A program made the position numbers and the translations under genes. The notes below the pieces were generated by a model that made no database searches, had not been told where the DNA came from, and was given only the letters and a program-made list of their open reading frames with translations. A stretch of 64,000 nt of DNA, taken from positions 2,300,001 through 2,364,000 of the forward strand of contig JAXDDX010000060.1 of assembly GCA_034670405.1 (NCBI GenBank). The letters are read 5' to 3'. Source of the DNA: Hoplostethus atlanticus (lineage: Eukaryota; Chordata; Actinopteri; Trachichthyiformes; Trachichthyidae). Positions 34,263 through 47,397 of the stretch are shown piece by piece (the stretch's first letter is position 1; each line of letters starts with the position of its first letter).

Positions 34263-37200
34263 GAACTACTAGTCACCAGAAAGCGTAAGTGCATTTCCTT
34301 TCTTCTGCACTTTCTTGTGTTGTGTTGTTTTACTAGGAAGTGTGAAAGCCGCTGGTGGCTGACCCTTTAAAAACAAGCCGCCAGAGGCACGTCTGCGGCC
34401 GTCGAAATACACACCAGTACAGTGTCATTAGGTGTCACAGGACATCCTAGTGACACCGGGCCCTCGCTAAACGTAGCCCAGTCTTTGTTCAGAGAGCCTT
34501 GGGCTGTCACTCCGGCTCTCCAATTGTCTGTCTGGCCGAACAGACGCAGGCAGCGGAGAGTAGAGGTCAGAGGAGAGGTAGCTTTGTAATCGAATTTAAG
34601 CGCCGGCCCAGCCCATCCACCGATAACACACAACACACCACTCAGAGGGTTGTTTCCCCCCACAGTAATGTACCTTATCATGACAGGGCATGAGATCTAA
34701 GATACAGCTAAGGGTAAGATGCAGAGGTTAGTGACATTGAAAGGACTCGGTTTACGTGCACTACATTGACTCTTAATGAAATTACTAGCACCTGTATAAA
34801 GTACTAGACAGGCTGATTGTGATTTTGGGCATTAAACGTCACAAGCACGAGTCTGTTTCAGAGCAGACGCATCAGTCCTGCCGTGGAAATCACATGAGTG
34901 TGCGGTGAGCCTCTAAGGTACAGTGCAGTGGCTCCTCGCTTCTCGGTGCAATGCCTTTATACCACTTCATAGATCTTAGCCTTCCTCCTTTCCATTCGGA
35001 TCTGATGGGAAGCTGCGGGCACACTGATCTAGCTCCCTTTTGATGTGCTGACTGTCTGTCCCTGGGGTGGTTTTGATTGCCTCTTTACTCCCTCCCTATG
35101 TAAGTCAATAGGAGCCAGCCTGCCATCTGGGGGAATTGATACCTCTGCTGAATCATACTATTAAAGTGCTCCTCCATCTTCCTGTCCGCGGTCTCTGGCC
35201 CTACACCGCCGCACAACCCCATTCCCCTCCTGTCTCTTTCTAGGGGAAGATAGGCTGAGGGGATGTGGCCGATCTTATTGCTAGAGATGCGGTAGGCTTC
35301 TCTGCTCAGCGGGACTAAGAACTCGTGAGTCTTTATTTTTACAAACGTGGGTGAATGCCAGTCGTCGATGTCGTAATGTCTTTAAATGGATGTCCCCGAT
35401 ACCACTGCACTTATTTTTAGTGGGCATATCATATCCATATATGAGAAACGTCATATAGCTTGACTCAGTGTGTAGATTGGTACTTTGAAGAGGTTATGTT
35501 GGGCTGCGGGGGAGTTGGCACATACATAAGCGGTACATTGTTCTACTAATTCATACTAGGATGTTCAGTTATGTTTGTCTGGAACCAGCCCCACCCCCCC
35601 CAGGCCACAGCCACTTCAAAATCGAATGATTATTTTTCAAACAGTGAGTTGCTTTAATCCGTTTTAGTAAAATAGGACTTTAAATTGTTCAGTGACCAAG
35701 AATGCTGGGATGCTTTGATACGATCCAGTCGCTATTCAGTTCTTCTTACGGTGGAATCTTCTATTTCAGGGAAAAGCTTCAGTGTCAGGCTATGGTCATC
35801 TGGTCACTGAAAAGGTAACAACAAATCCTAAAACAAATGTTTGTTTATTGGTGGGATTACTGGCAGGCCATAAATTATTCCCTCACGCCTCCAAAGTCAC
35901 CACTTTTTTTTAGTTATTTTTAGAGGACAGTTGTGAAAACATCGATAGTGACAACAGAGGAACAGAAGTGGCAGCCAGCTGACACCTCAACCCTCTAATG
36001 GAGATACAGTGTGAGGAGGAGGAGAGTTTGTGCCACTGCTGACTTGTCACTGTGAGCCCAGCAGGCTCATCCTGGTCCTGATTAATGGAGCTGTCTGCTG
36101 TGCCTCGGAGGGGAAGAGCAGGGCTGTTTTCCCATTGACTGAGGACCCGTTTATTTGCCCACAACAGATGGGCCCCCCGGGGCCCCCGGCTCATTTGCAC
36201 CTCCCCTGCCATCCATGCTCAGCATCCTCCATCTTCATCAGCATTCAGGTTCCTGAGCACAGCAGTCTGACCTACAGGTCACCTCTGTCACTTGTCCACC
36301 TTCCCAAAGTTGCCAGTGGCCCGTTATTCTGTTGTCCTCAGTTAGAGCTTTCATTTTTCCTTTTTTGCTCTCTCTCAGCAGGAGGATGTTGCGTTGGCAG
36401 TGACAGATCTAGTGGTGTCCGTAGGATTTTATTCATAGGATAACTTCTTGGAGTATGCTCCTACTTAGACATCCAGATTTATCATAATAGCGGTGCTGCC
36501 ACAGTACTATGGTGTTCTCCTATCTATCCAGTGATATTACTCCATCCTCTTATTTCATGCCCCCTCTACAGGGCATGTGTATCATCATATACAGCATTAC
36601 TGCTACAGCGTTAGTCCTACTTTCTAAAGCTTTCAATTCTTTACAGAATATCTACATATAACTTAATCAATGTGGTTCATCGACAATCAGTTTTTCTGGT
36701 TTGAATCATTTATACGTCAATCACAATTACCAAATATATTGAAATGTATGTGTGCCAAAGTGCATTTTTTTTGTCAGTGATTGTTATTATTGTGCACACA
36801 AAAAGCCTGCGTGATTTTACTTTAATCTTTAATCTAATCAAGTTCTGCCAAATTAGACAAATGCAAGATCAAACGTACAAATTCTTTGTCCCTTTATCGT
36901 CTGAGCCCGAAAGACGGGCATGGCCATGTCTTATGAGCCTTTAATTCACACGACAGATTGTCTGAGATTTTTGCGATAAATTCTACATCATGGATCAAGA
37001 CAGTTTTGAAGCCCCTCCATCAATTGTTTCAAATGTATGAATCACATCCATTGTTTAATCTCCGATTTTAATGGAGCTTATGCAAGAATCCTATCTTGAA
37101 TATTTTCTTTTATCCTCTTCTGTCCTCTGCCATACTCTATAGCGACGGGACATTGTTTGCTCTCGGTGCTGATGGCTGTTATTCTTTTCACTATCAGTGA

Positions 37201-40200
37201 GATGCAGGATGGGGCCTTTTTTCAGTTGCTGCTGATTCACCACAGATCAGAGTGCATGCATGAGTTTGCTTGGTTTCCCTCCGACATTGCATGATACAAT
37301 GTACTACTATGCACTTTGTACACCATTGTTATAGGGGGGGGAGGGACATTTAACTTATAACTGGTCTTTGGATAGATATTAGGGTTTAGTTGTCCCAGTC
37401 AAATCACTCCATACCTTTTTTATCCAAAGCATTTATGACAGATCTAGAAAAGCCATGACCGCTGACCATTGTTCCTTGATTACATTTAGGAATAGCTTTC
37501 TCCCCCTGATTATTTATTATCTCTGGAGACTGAACTCTGTTTGACTCTGTGCACTAAGGATACTGCCACGGCCACTTTTTTAGTATTACTGACAAGTAAA
37601 ACAGATGCTTCAATTGGGAGAATTAGCTAGATCTCCAAATGCATGTAAACTGATTTAAGGATTACGAATGAGAGAGTGGAGTCAATCCTGCTCTCCACAG
37701 CTCTCTCTCTCTCTCTCTTCACCATTCCCTTCGTTCTCTTTAATGTTCCTCTCTGTACTGCTACCCTTTCTCCTCCACCACAGAAGTGATGTACTGGCAT
37801 TCCTCTCTTCCCACCCCATTTGGCTCAGCAATTGTTCTCCAAGGTGATCAGGCTGACAAATGGCATCGCAATCTGATTGCTTTATTACAGAGGGGAACAG
37901 TTTAGGTTTTTTCCAATCCAACAGATCTCCACTCTTCTGAGACCGCCGTTTTTTTACGTATCCCATCTATCACTCCATTCAGGTGATGGGGTAAATACTG
38001 TCTAAAAAAAAAAACGGGCTAGCACATGCTATTGTACACCTCACTCTTTTGTGATCGTGAATGGTACGTTTGCAGCTGATCAGATGGCTAGTTTCTTTGT
38101 CTATAATGCCCTCACATGGTGCTCCAGCCTACCTCCGTTTAATCTCTTTGGGCCTGAGCCAACTCTAAATGCACTGATCTCCTCTTTTCAGAGAGACAGC
38201 AATGTCAGCAGTGTTGTGCTTCTCCCCTGAGCCCCCTAGCAGACCCCTGGGTCCCTGTCTCCCATGCCCTGAAAAGGAGGTTGAACCTGTGTGGACCAGC
38301 GCCGTAAAGTGGCCTGGTACTCATCACCCGCTGGAGGTGTTTTGTCTAAAGCTTTTTCATTCATTTACTCTACTGTGCAAGTGTGTCTTTAACATTAAAC
38401 AAGCAAGGGCCGACGTGTAAATATTTAGCCTTCCATGTTTGAGAGAGTTCAAAGGCGGCCGAAGAAATGAATGGGGGACATTCTCCGACTTCCCAGTACA
38501 TGCCACTTTTTATCTCAGCCCAGATAAAAGAGGCTGAATTGAATGTCCATAAGGGAATTTCACTGCACTGTAGAGTGCTACATCTATTTCTCTCCCTAAC
38601 TAACCATGGCTTCATTGTGAAGGGGACAACAATAAATCAGGAACACATGCCGTCAGAGTAGAATTGAGGGCACGTAGAACCATCCAGTCCTGCCTGTCCC
38701 TTGAGCTACCCACCACAGTTGTTGATTAATGCATGCTTCCAATTAAAAGTAGAATATCCACTGTCCCGTAAAGGTAGGTTAGCTATTGGTTATTACTCAA
38801 ACTGACCGGCATGCCTGTGTGTTTAAGTGAAAGCTTGAAAGGCCAGGGCACAGTGTGACAGGTCATGGCTGGGAGGCTCGAAGGGTCATTTCAGGCATGA
38901 GTCCCGTCGCCGTGATTTAAAAGCTGACTTGTGTCCACTATGCAGACTCCCCGGTCAGAAAGGTCTTGACCCTTTTAAAGCTTTGTCGCTCTGTGAGAAG
39001 AATGAATTGACTGCAATTAGTGGACTTCCTCATTGATAGGCCTAGCTAAATTTAGGCTAATTGCATTCCTTCTCCCCGGTTATTGATGGTGGATAACAAT
39101 GTTGGACTTCTCTTGATGGAGGTGTTCAAGTATATACCTACACTATTTCTTTTCCATGTCTCTTCCTCAGCACTGAATTTCAGCTGCTGCCCTCCGGTCC
39201 ATATTTTTATCTACAGCATCTGATGGGTTATGAACGACCGGGTCATCAATCAGGAGAACTCAACTCATGGAAAATACCAAAGCTGTCAATGAAAAAGCTA
39301 TTGCTATTTGATGAAAATGCTTTTTTTTTTTCTTTTTCCTATGTTTTTTTTCACCGGGTTGGTAATGCAACCGGGATACATTTTACAGACATTGATGAAG
39401 TTTTTAATCAAATCAAGTTGCTCATGAAGTATATGAGACTATTGTCAGACCTGTGAATGCGAATGAATGATAGAATAATTTTACGTCATTTCTTCTGCCT
39501 CTGGGGGAACAAATTGGGAGCTAAGAAACGGAAAGACCCAAATTCAATTTTTGTGCCTGAATCTCAGAATAACAATACGGTCATTCTTACAGCAGGAAAT
39601 AAACACTCACCCAACAGAATGCTGATGTGAGGGTTGGTTGTTCATTTATTTGATTTGTGTGGGACGCTTTCTTAATGACTGGAAGTGAGGATGAAAGAAA
39701 AATGCCATGAATGTAGCCATTTGGTCCAGAACAGTCGCGCTTATATAAGAGACAGGCTAGTATATCGTGATGAGCAGTTCATAGGATCATGCTTCCTCCA
39801 ACTATTTCTACTGTCTGCGTCGCATAACAATCCCAGAGAAATTGATTGGTCTTCAGAGAAACCCAGTGAAACTCCAAGATAGACTTAGCCTACATTGCAC
39901 ACCAAGGACAATGGCCATCATTTATCAAGTGAGCCTATGACCCAGTTTAATCTTAAATGGAGTATGCTCTGTTTTTTCCACCAAAATCTCTATCACTTTG
40001 AACTCCGCTGCACAAGAAAGAACAAACTCATGTCTTCCAAGAGAGTGTACTTTCTTATTTGGAAAAGCGGGTAAGCTGTCCAGTAGTGTGGAATTGAGTC
40101 TGCATCGGTAGTTGTATCTTGTAGAATCCCAAAATGACAAAATACGCCTTCGTGAATTATTCATCTCACATAGTCCATACTGAAAAATACGACCCCAGCA

Positions 40201-43200
40201 CTCCGCAAACACACAGGAGAGCTTTCTCAACACTCAAATCGCTCCACTGATTTCATTGAAAGCACTCGTGTGCCGCCTGTGTTTTTCAGTTTGGGAAATT
40301 GCCAAATGTGGATGTGCATTCCCCCATATTGAATCTTGCAGTCATATCAATGTGTAGGAAAATTTCAAAATGAGTCGGGCTAGTTTCCCCATCACCGTCT
40401 TGGTGTTCAAATGTGCGGGGATCTTTTTAAAAGTGGCACGATGAAGGACTATCATTGTGTTCAATTGAAACCATTTGAGCATCGTAGGTTCTCAAGGCTG
40501 AATGCTCCCGTCTTACTCGTCTTTCTCCTCACTCCTTCAGAGGAAAATGGGTGACCATTCATTCTGGATCTGCACCTGTTGAGTGGAGTGTGTGTCCTTC
40601 CCGTTTTACGTCTTGAATTTATAGCCCTCAGCTGGAGGGACGACCTTTCACTCTGTCTCTATAGGATGGCTACAGCAGCTGTGATGGCATCGCTGGCTCC
40701 TGATGTAAAAGACATTGAGGCGGATTAGGGCTCTCTGCGCCTTGAACCTGATATCTGCCTGATTTGACATGGCATTTCCATCATTTCCTGTTAGTTTTCT
40801 ATCTATTGGATTGAGAAGAAATAAATAAAAAAAAGGTGGAATCAGTTCTCCTTGTGGTTGTTCTATGGTTCCTCTATCACTCATTTGTAACTATTGAATT
40901 TCACTCAAAGAGAAGCAGGAAGAGGCTAATGAAATGCCCCCTGTCTTTCAGATGTGTGGTCCTTGGCACCAGAAAAGGGACCAGTACTTTTATGAGGCTA
41001 GCAGCTGTGTGAGGAGAAACATTAGCAACGCTGACTCATTACAAAGAGTAGCTGAAAACTCTGTGCCAACTTATTTCTGGTTTGGCAGTGATGGATGCCC
41101 GACATGTAACACACATCCACTGACTAACAGCATCTCAGTCTGAGTAGAAATCTCAGTGTTGTTATGGATGATTTTAGGAAGTGCTCCATTACACAGCAGC
41201 TCCTCTTGCCCGCTGGCTCTCCTCTGGAGCAGCTGTTGGTCAGCATGTCAGTGGGTAATCTCTGAAACAGAGGCTGCTAATGAGCCCGGAGCTGTTTAGG
41301 AAGGCCTGGTCCTGAACCCCGCCATCACAACAGCGCTAAGTGACGAGGTTCCCCTGCTGCATCCGGAGGGACAGTGGGGTCAATATGGTGCCTGTCACAT
41401 AAAATCTGAAAAGGAGCTCTTTCATCTGAGGCTCGAGTTGTGTGGTGTCCTGGCTTTGCCGTTTCCTCATCATGTGGTCCGGCTGAAGATGCGGGGAGTC
41501 TTTCCGCAGTCCAGACATTGACCACGGTGGTCAGCGTGCTGGGGAGGGACCCCCAAACCGGAGTGGTCCAGGTCAGACCTTTAACCTCACTCCAGGATCA
41601 TTTCTGCTGACAGTTGCCCCTTGTGGGTGTTTAGGTGTGATCTAGTGGCTTATGGGTAATGAGCTTGTTGTCGATGAAAGATGGGTAGCAGATCACCAGT
41701 GGTGCCCCCTCTGAAGCAGCCTGCCGGCCACTGCTAGCAGGGATACTGTTGCACATTCCTCCTGGATCACGTTACAGCAGAGATATGAAGCATCTGGAGT
41801 TTGACAAGTTTAGTAACCGGTGACTTAAAGGGGCTGACATTGCTTTCATTAAACTAGTTAGAGGCAGATCACTGCAGGTCCCAGATCTCCTTAGGCTGTG
41901 ACAGTAGTTAGACTGGGCCAGAGAGGGAATAATATTCTTAAGAATGTAAATACTGAACTATTACTGAATGACGTGGTTTTATTGCCGTGAACGAGAACTT
42001 AGTGAATCAAAAGGTATAATGTTTCTAATTTGTTTATTGCTTGGTAGTGGCCTAGATGTTTGATGGTGATCCTTTTTCCACGTGTCCCTGTTTACCTGTG
42101 CCGATATCATGGCCTTACAGTTCTCCATTAGACTGTGAAGACAAATGCTTCCCTGTGTGACTTACTGTAAATGAGACTACCCCTGTGTTGTTATCAAGTG
42201 ACTGACTCGGTTTGATCAGCTTCAAATGAAATGGGAATTCCCACAGTGAATGAAAGTCAAACTGTGTATTTGTCACTGCAATCTCTCGCACACCTCCAGT
42301 GTATTAAAAGCAGTTAGTTTGTTTGGCCTCTTGCTGCTTGTCACGTATGAGTAGCAGTGGCGCGTAAATGAAAGTGCAGTACATAATTGGTTTGGATATG
42401 AGGGTGCAGTGCCTGTCTGTCCACATTGTGCATTTATGAGCGTTGCGTACTGCATAGTGCATGTGACTGAGTGTTACTGCACAGCAGGTTTTCTCTCCGC
42501 GTCAGGTTTAGCCAGTCCAGTCTCCATACCAAATACCAGATACCAAACTTCCAGAAATAGGGGTGCGATCACGTGAGAGGCAGTGGGGCACTACGCCAAT
42601 TGGGTCCTGTTCTTTACGACCCCTCCCTTCCTCGTGCACATTCCTTTCAATGCTCTGTCAGCCCCCTGGAAATACATTTTGACTGACACGTGGCCTCACT
42701 ACTTTTACAGCCATTCAGCCGCCCAAGCAGTCCCACCCCCGCGTGGACCATATAATGCCCCGCGCACAGGACAATGATGGTGGCAATCAATACGTCAGTC
42801 GTAAAACGATACGTGGCGGGAGTCCCTGTCATTGAAGGGTTCATTTAGACTGTTTATAGCTACCTTATATGGCACCCTTGGGTGATGTGTCTCCCCTCTA
42901 GCGTGTTCACATCCAGCAAACACACCTTGCTCTTCATTTTTTTTTTCGCACTCAACAATTTTGCGAAGATGATACTGAATCCTGATACTAGGTTTCAGTG
43001 TGGGGTTTTTAGAGTAGGTCATTGTGTGGGTCGTATGTCTAGGACTGTTAGGAGGAAAAGACCCGACACTGTTGTGATTCACAGAGGAGGGGCAGCAACA
43101 CAAAGATTACATCCCATACAGAAGTAGACTATTTGACTTCAATCTTCATCTTCGGAGGACAATCTGAATAGTCATTTTCACTGAAATGTACAAGCTACTG

Positions 43201-43674
43201 AAACATGTGGGGACTCAACACATGTCGACATATGACATGTTTTGCATTCAGACATTCCTAAGCGACTTTCCCCCTCAGCTATACACATCAGGTGCAGTGA
43301 AAGGAAGTGGAGGAGCATGAACTGAGCAATCCAAGAGAAAGTAACGATCACTCCAGATAATGTCTCCTTGTCTCTTCAGAGCAGAGCGGCTCAAGACAAA
43401 GTCATCGCCCGCTGTTTTGACGTGTTATGAAAATTGCCCATAGCATTAGAACTGAACACTTTGTCACGTGACTTCTAACACTGCATACCTATGAAAACTA
43501 GAAGGGACTCGGAGAGCGCAAACCGCCGCCAACGCTCAGCATTCTTATCGCTTGAGTTTTAAGTGAAAGGGATTTCTTGACCCTGCAAACATACCCTTAG
43601 GATTCAAGTCTCTATCTCCCTTAGTTACACAGTCATAGCTAAAACTACAATAGTCATCCAATGGCAGGAATCCC

Positions 43675-43835
43675 AGATCTGCATCACCAGCAAAATCCAA
43701 TCAATTGTTCCTTGGCCCAAGACCCATCTGTTTACCAGATTTCATGGAAATCCGTTTTTGCGACATGCTGCTGACAGACAGACAAACAAACTGACTGGGG
43801 CAACAACATAACCTCCTTGGCAAAGGTATAATGGA
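43675..43835 (+). mobile_element. 3' end of a non-LTR retrotransposon (RTE/Rex-like) or derived SINE
   Basis: The text runs from a region with 'ATTTCATGGAAATC' through 'GACAGACAGACAAAC' to 'ACATAACCTCCTTGGC'. This resembles the common 3' tail of fish RTE/Rex-type LINEs as I recall it. There is no reverse transcriptase frame, only the tail. Confidence 0.5.
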
Positions 43836-45774
43836 CATAGTTTGAATAATTGGCTGTAATATTGGAATAGTAGCAAGTTTAGCTTTTGTTTGCCTCTGTT
43901 ATCTCTATTGCAGGGCCAATTTGCTTTACAACTTCTGCTTAGAGGATCTGTAACTGGCAGAGTAAAAGGAGTGGTTTGACACGCGGTATTTCAACAGGTC
44001 TTGGAGTTTGAAACGACAAGGCAGTTATGTTAAAGGGTTCCCCTCAGTGAAGCAAGTGTGATCATGAACAGTCATATCTGCACTCTGACACGTTTTCTGC
44101 TTTCTGTTTTGCAGGGGGATTGTTACAGACCCTCTTACAGTATTCGGTCTTATTGCAGCTGCTGCGCCCAGCGACGATTGGGGATATGGATCTGAATGGG
44201 ACGGATGCAGAGGTGGACAGTGTAGGATTCAATTTCATTTGGGTACCCGTGAGGATGTTCTTTATTGTGATTATGGGTACTTAATTGACCATAAAAAAAA
44301 ATTCAAGTTTTCTCATTTTCAATTTCTTCTTAAAATATCTGTTTTATTCTTGTTTATTTGGCTTTATCTATTGAATAACATTAATGGAAAAGTATCTCTC
44401 TCTTTCACACACACACACCCCTACCCTGCATGGTTTATCATATTATCTATTTCCCCTTTTTCTTTGAGAGGACACAGACCCACCCTGAATGGGGCCCCTG
44501 TGGTGCTTTGCACTGTGGTTGGGAAGTACCTAGTGTTACAACTGTCATGCTGGTCTACTTAAAGAGACAGTCTTAGTGGAGACCTGGTTGATGTACACTA
44601 CATTCTCCCGTTAGGTCTTTTCAGTGACATTCATAAGAGGCAGTACAGTATAATCTTTATAGCCTTAATATTGAGTGAGTACCCTGTCTACTATAATTTA
44701 GGGTTACCAGTATCCAAAATGTATTTTTTGGCTCACCTACCAAAGGCTGATAAATGAAAAAAATTGACCTGCCAAGAATAATTTTACCGGACAAATAAAT
44801 AAATATGTCGCCCAACCTTTTCTATGCTATTTTGTGCACAGAATCAGCTACTATGTGAGTAAATTTAGAGTTTTAATTTAAAAACCTCATCACTCACTTA
44901 TACAACGGATGTTAACCATCCAGGCAAAGGAGAAACAGGATAGAAAAGTAAAGGTAAGACGCTACCACTTTGTGTAGAGCATAATAACAGGCAGCCAATC
45001 AGGAGCCTGTCTGATACAGAGCCTTTAGTTTGCTTTTATTTGATTGGCTCACGGCGAGAGACCTTGTATGGTGGCCGGCAGGGACAAAGTTTGAGAACAG
45101 GCAAAGACCAAGGCACAAACAAATTCAGATTTCCAAGCATGTAGAGGTGAAAGAGGATGATTTTTGTTTTGCAGGGATGTTACTAACTTGTATATGTTGT
45201 GTGCACATTTGTGTCTATCCTCTGTATGAGTTCATTTCATTATTTTCCTTCTTGTAAAACAGTTTTTTGCATTTTTCCCTATTGAGTGTGTTCAGAAAGC
45301 GGTGCAATTGACTGAATAAACTTTTCAGTTTGGCGGTTTTAGTGGATGTGTGTTTTCTTACTGTCCAATAAGCAAGTGAACTACACTCATTACATTCCAC
45401 CAAACACTGAAGCTAAACGTGGATTTTCTGCACCACCTCCTCCTGCTGACAACTGCAAAGAGTGAAATCAGTCATTCTGTAAATGTGCTTATCATACAAA
45501 GGATCCATTTACACAAACACACCAGACACACACTGTATCTCCATTACAACATACCTCTATTACAACATCCTAACAACAACACAGAGTATGTGTTGCCCTG
45601 CTCACTCACTCACTGCTATTTCAATGCAAAGGTTCCATATGGTTCAAACATGTTTTTTACTGCCCACAGTAAAGACCGCTGACATATCACTAAAGTCTGT
45701 ACACATATATACATCAATACATCTAGTACACGTGACATTTTTTTGGCAGCAGCACAGCGTCAGCCGGCGAGCAG

Positions 45775-45830
45775 GCACAGCTGGAGCAGTGAGGGATCAG
45801 TGCCTTGCTCAGGGGCACTATATGATGTAG
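45775..45830 (+). repeat. Short SINE-like fragment
   Basis: GGAGCAGTGAGGGATCAGTG followed by CCTTGCTCAGGGGCACT matches a phrase widespread in fish tRNA-derived SINEs. Fragment only. Confidence 0.55.
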
Positions 45831-46678
45831 TAGCTTTGGTGAATAGTCAGTTCACTGTCTTCGGCATTTCCAGTTCATTTGGCATCTCTTGGTATCACTC
45901 CAGAGCAGGTGTTAGCCCACCTCATAAACTTCCCGCTACATCTCATATTGGTTCTTTCAGCCCTCCATAAACCATTAGTCACATGGTGAGTCAACTGGCT
46001 GTCCACCTGTAACTGCCGCCCTCACTTTCTATCGTTTTATCGTCCTTGACAAACGGCACATTTTTTTAATTTTTTTTTCAGCTTGTCCCCTCCCACACTC
46101 TAGTCTCGGTTTCAGCTTTCACTTTAAAGGTCACTCACAGGTGTTTTAGTGTCTACATGGGACAACTGTTACAAGTGAGAACAAACACCGGTGGGCAGCC
46201 TCAAATTGCGCCAGGTTAAAAAGTCCCATTTTGTCTGATTGTTCGCTCTCATTTGAAGCTTGGTTAGATCTGAAGGAAAGTGAGAGGGTTAAACAAACAG
46301 AAACCTCATTAAAAGAAACCTCTGTCAACCTCCCACTCCCTATTCTGAAGAACAGGAATGCACTGCCATGCCTCACCTCCCACGCAACGTTGCTCTAGGA
46401 CTTCAGGTAATGAATGAACTGGGGATGCCCACCCAGCAACCAGGAAACAAAGAAAATTGCAATCCTGGACAACCTGACTCCCAGCTTGGTGAAGGATCAC
46501 TGAGTTTCCCACCATCGTGCCATCTCATTATACCGGAGGTAGCCACAGATGGTTTAACACACACAAACATACACTTGACATACAGTGGCATTTGTACCCA
46601 GATACACACAAAATGCACTCACCATTGTTATAGTATATATTGCAGGGGATTTTGACGCCTCAGGCAACCATTGCTTTT

Positions 46679-46770
46679 GGTTTGTTTATACTAGATATTT
46701 ATGGTTTGTTTATACTAGATATTTATGGTTTGTTTATACTAGATATTTATGGTTTGTTTATACTGGATAT
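46679..46770. repeat. 24-bp tandem repeat, four copies
   Basis: The unit begins GGTTTGTTTATACTAGATAT and is 24 bp long. There are three near-identical copies from 46679 to 46750 and a fourth partial copy with TACTGG for TACTAG. The copies are adjacent, with no spacers. Confidence 0.95.
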
Positions 46771-47086
46771 TGTCTTGAAATTTTTGACATCTTACTTATT
46801 AATCATCCTCCCACATATGAGCTGTAGTATTTCACCTTCAAAAAGGGAAATCACCTTCCTTAAGCTCCTGATGCTCTTGCCGTTTCAATAAAAGTTTACA
46901 TAGCTCCAAACTGTAGTTTGATGTAAAATCTAAGGAAACTAAATATGTGATGTTGTGTAACAAAGGGGCGCTACCTGGAGCCGTCATGCTTTACAGTCCT
47001 GTACATGTCAATTTAATGGCTTAAAATGCTGCTTCACCTGTCATTCTGTTCACAAGGGATCAGTTAATTTACTAGACAGTAAAGAT

Positions 47087-47089
<3 letters not shown>

Positions 47090-47136
<47 letters not shown>
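47090..47136. repeat. (TG)n-(TA)n composite microsatellite
   Basis: TG dinucleotides pass into TA dinucleotides directly beside the inverted-repeat element that begins at 47137. Some mariner-type MITEs insert at TA, so the position is plausible. Confidence 0.9.
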
Positions 47137-47397
47137 CAGTGCCTTGCAAAAGTATTCAAAGTATTTTGCACATTTTGTTGTACTATTAAGTTATTACAAA
47201 ACGGATGGAAGGATCAAAATGAAAAGAACAGAACAACCCCTTTTTTCAACATTTCAGATTACGGTTACTCAGATGTCATATTTAGATTGTATTTAGCAAT
47301 TCTGAAAATTGGTTTCCATTCAGACTTTCTTTTGTAAACTTAACAAATTAACAAAATGTGCAAAAAGTCAAGGTAGTTTGAATACTACTGGGCACTG
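47137..47397. mobile_element. 261-bp MITE-like element with inverted terminal repeats
   Basis: The left end reads CAGTGCCTTGCAAAAGTATT, and the complement of the right end reads CAGTGCCCAGTAGTATTCAA. Similarity continues with gaps inward to TTTTGCACATTTTGTT on both arms. This is a type common in teleosts (Tc1/mariner-like MITE with CAGTGCCTTGC ends). The left flank is TA; a matching right duplication is not clear. No transposase frame. Confidence 0.7.

Larger units (their letters stand above)
29252..43670. other. Gene-poor region downstream of myc (first part)
   Basis: No protein-coding gene could be supported; all reading frames are short and lack recognisable domains. It may be the body of the candidate noncoding RNA gene or regulatory desert. 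Recognised inside are a SINE-like fragment (30146-30290), a CT run (30942-30973), a two-part hairpin (32918-32990) and a dispersed repeat (34188-34262). Patches such as 33900-34070 and 38990-39080 contain clustered ATTA/TAAT motifs and look like possible conserved noncoding elements, but conservation cannot be judged here. Confidence 0.55.

Noticed and set aside
36030-36443. 137-residue plus-strand frame
   Set aside because: Pro/Ser/Cys-rich with no domain, no splice context and no neighbouring exons; likely chance.
40934-41143. 69-residue frame preceded by an acceptor-like CTTTCAG
   Set aside because: No donor, no partner exon and no recognised protein; not enough to call an exon.
42795-43103. 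102-residue minus-strand frame with a Lys/Glu-rich stretch
   Set aside because: I looked for transposase-like features and found none.
46679-46770. CRISPR-like repeat
   Set aside because: The copies are head-to-tail without spacers, and the genome is vertebrate; it is an ordinary tandem repeat.
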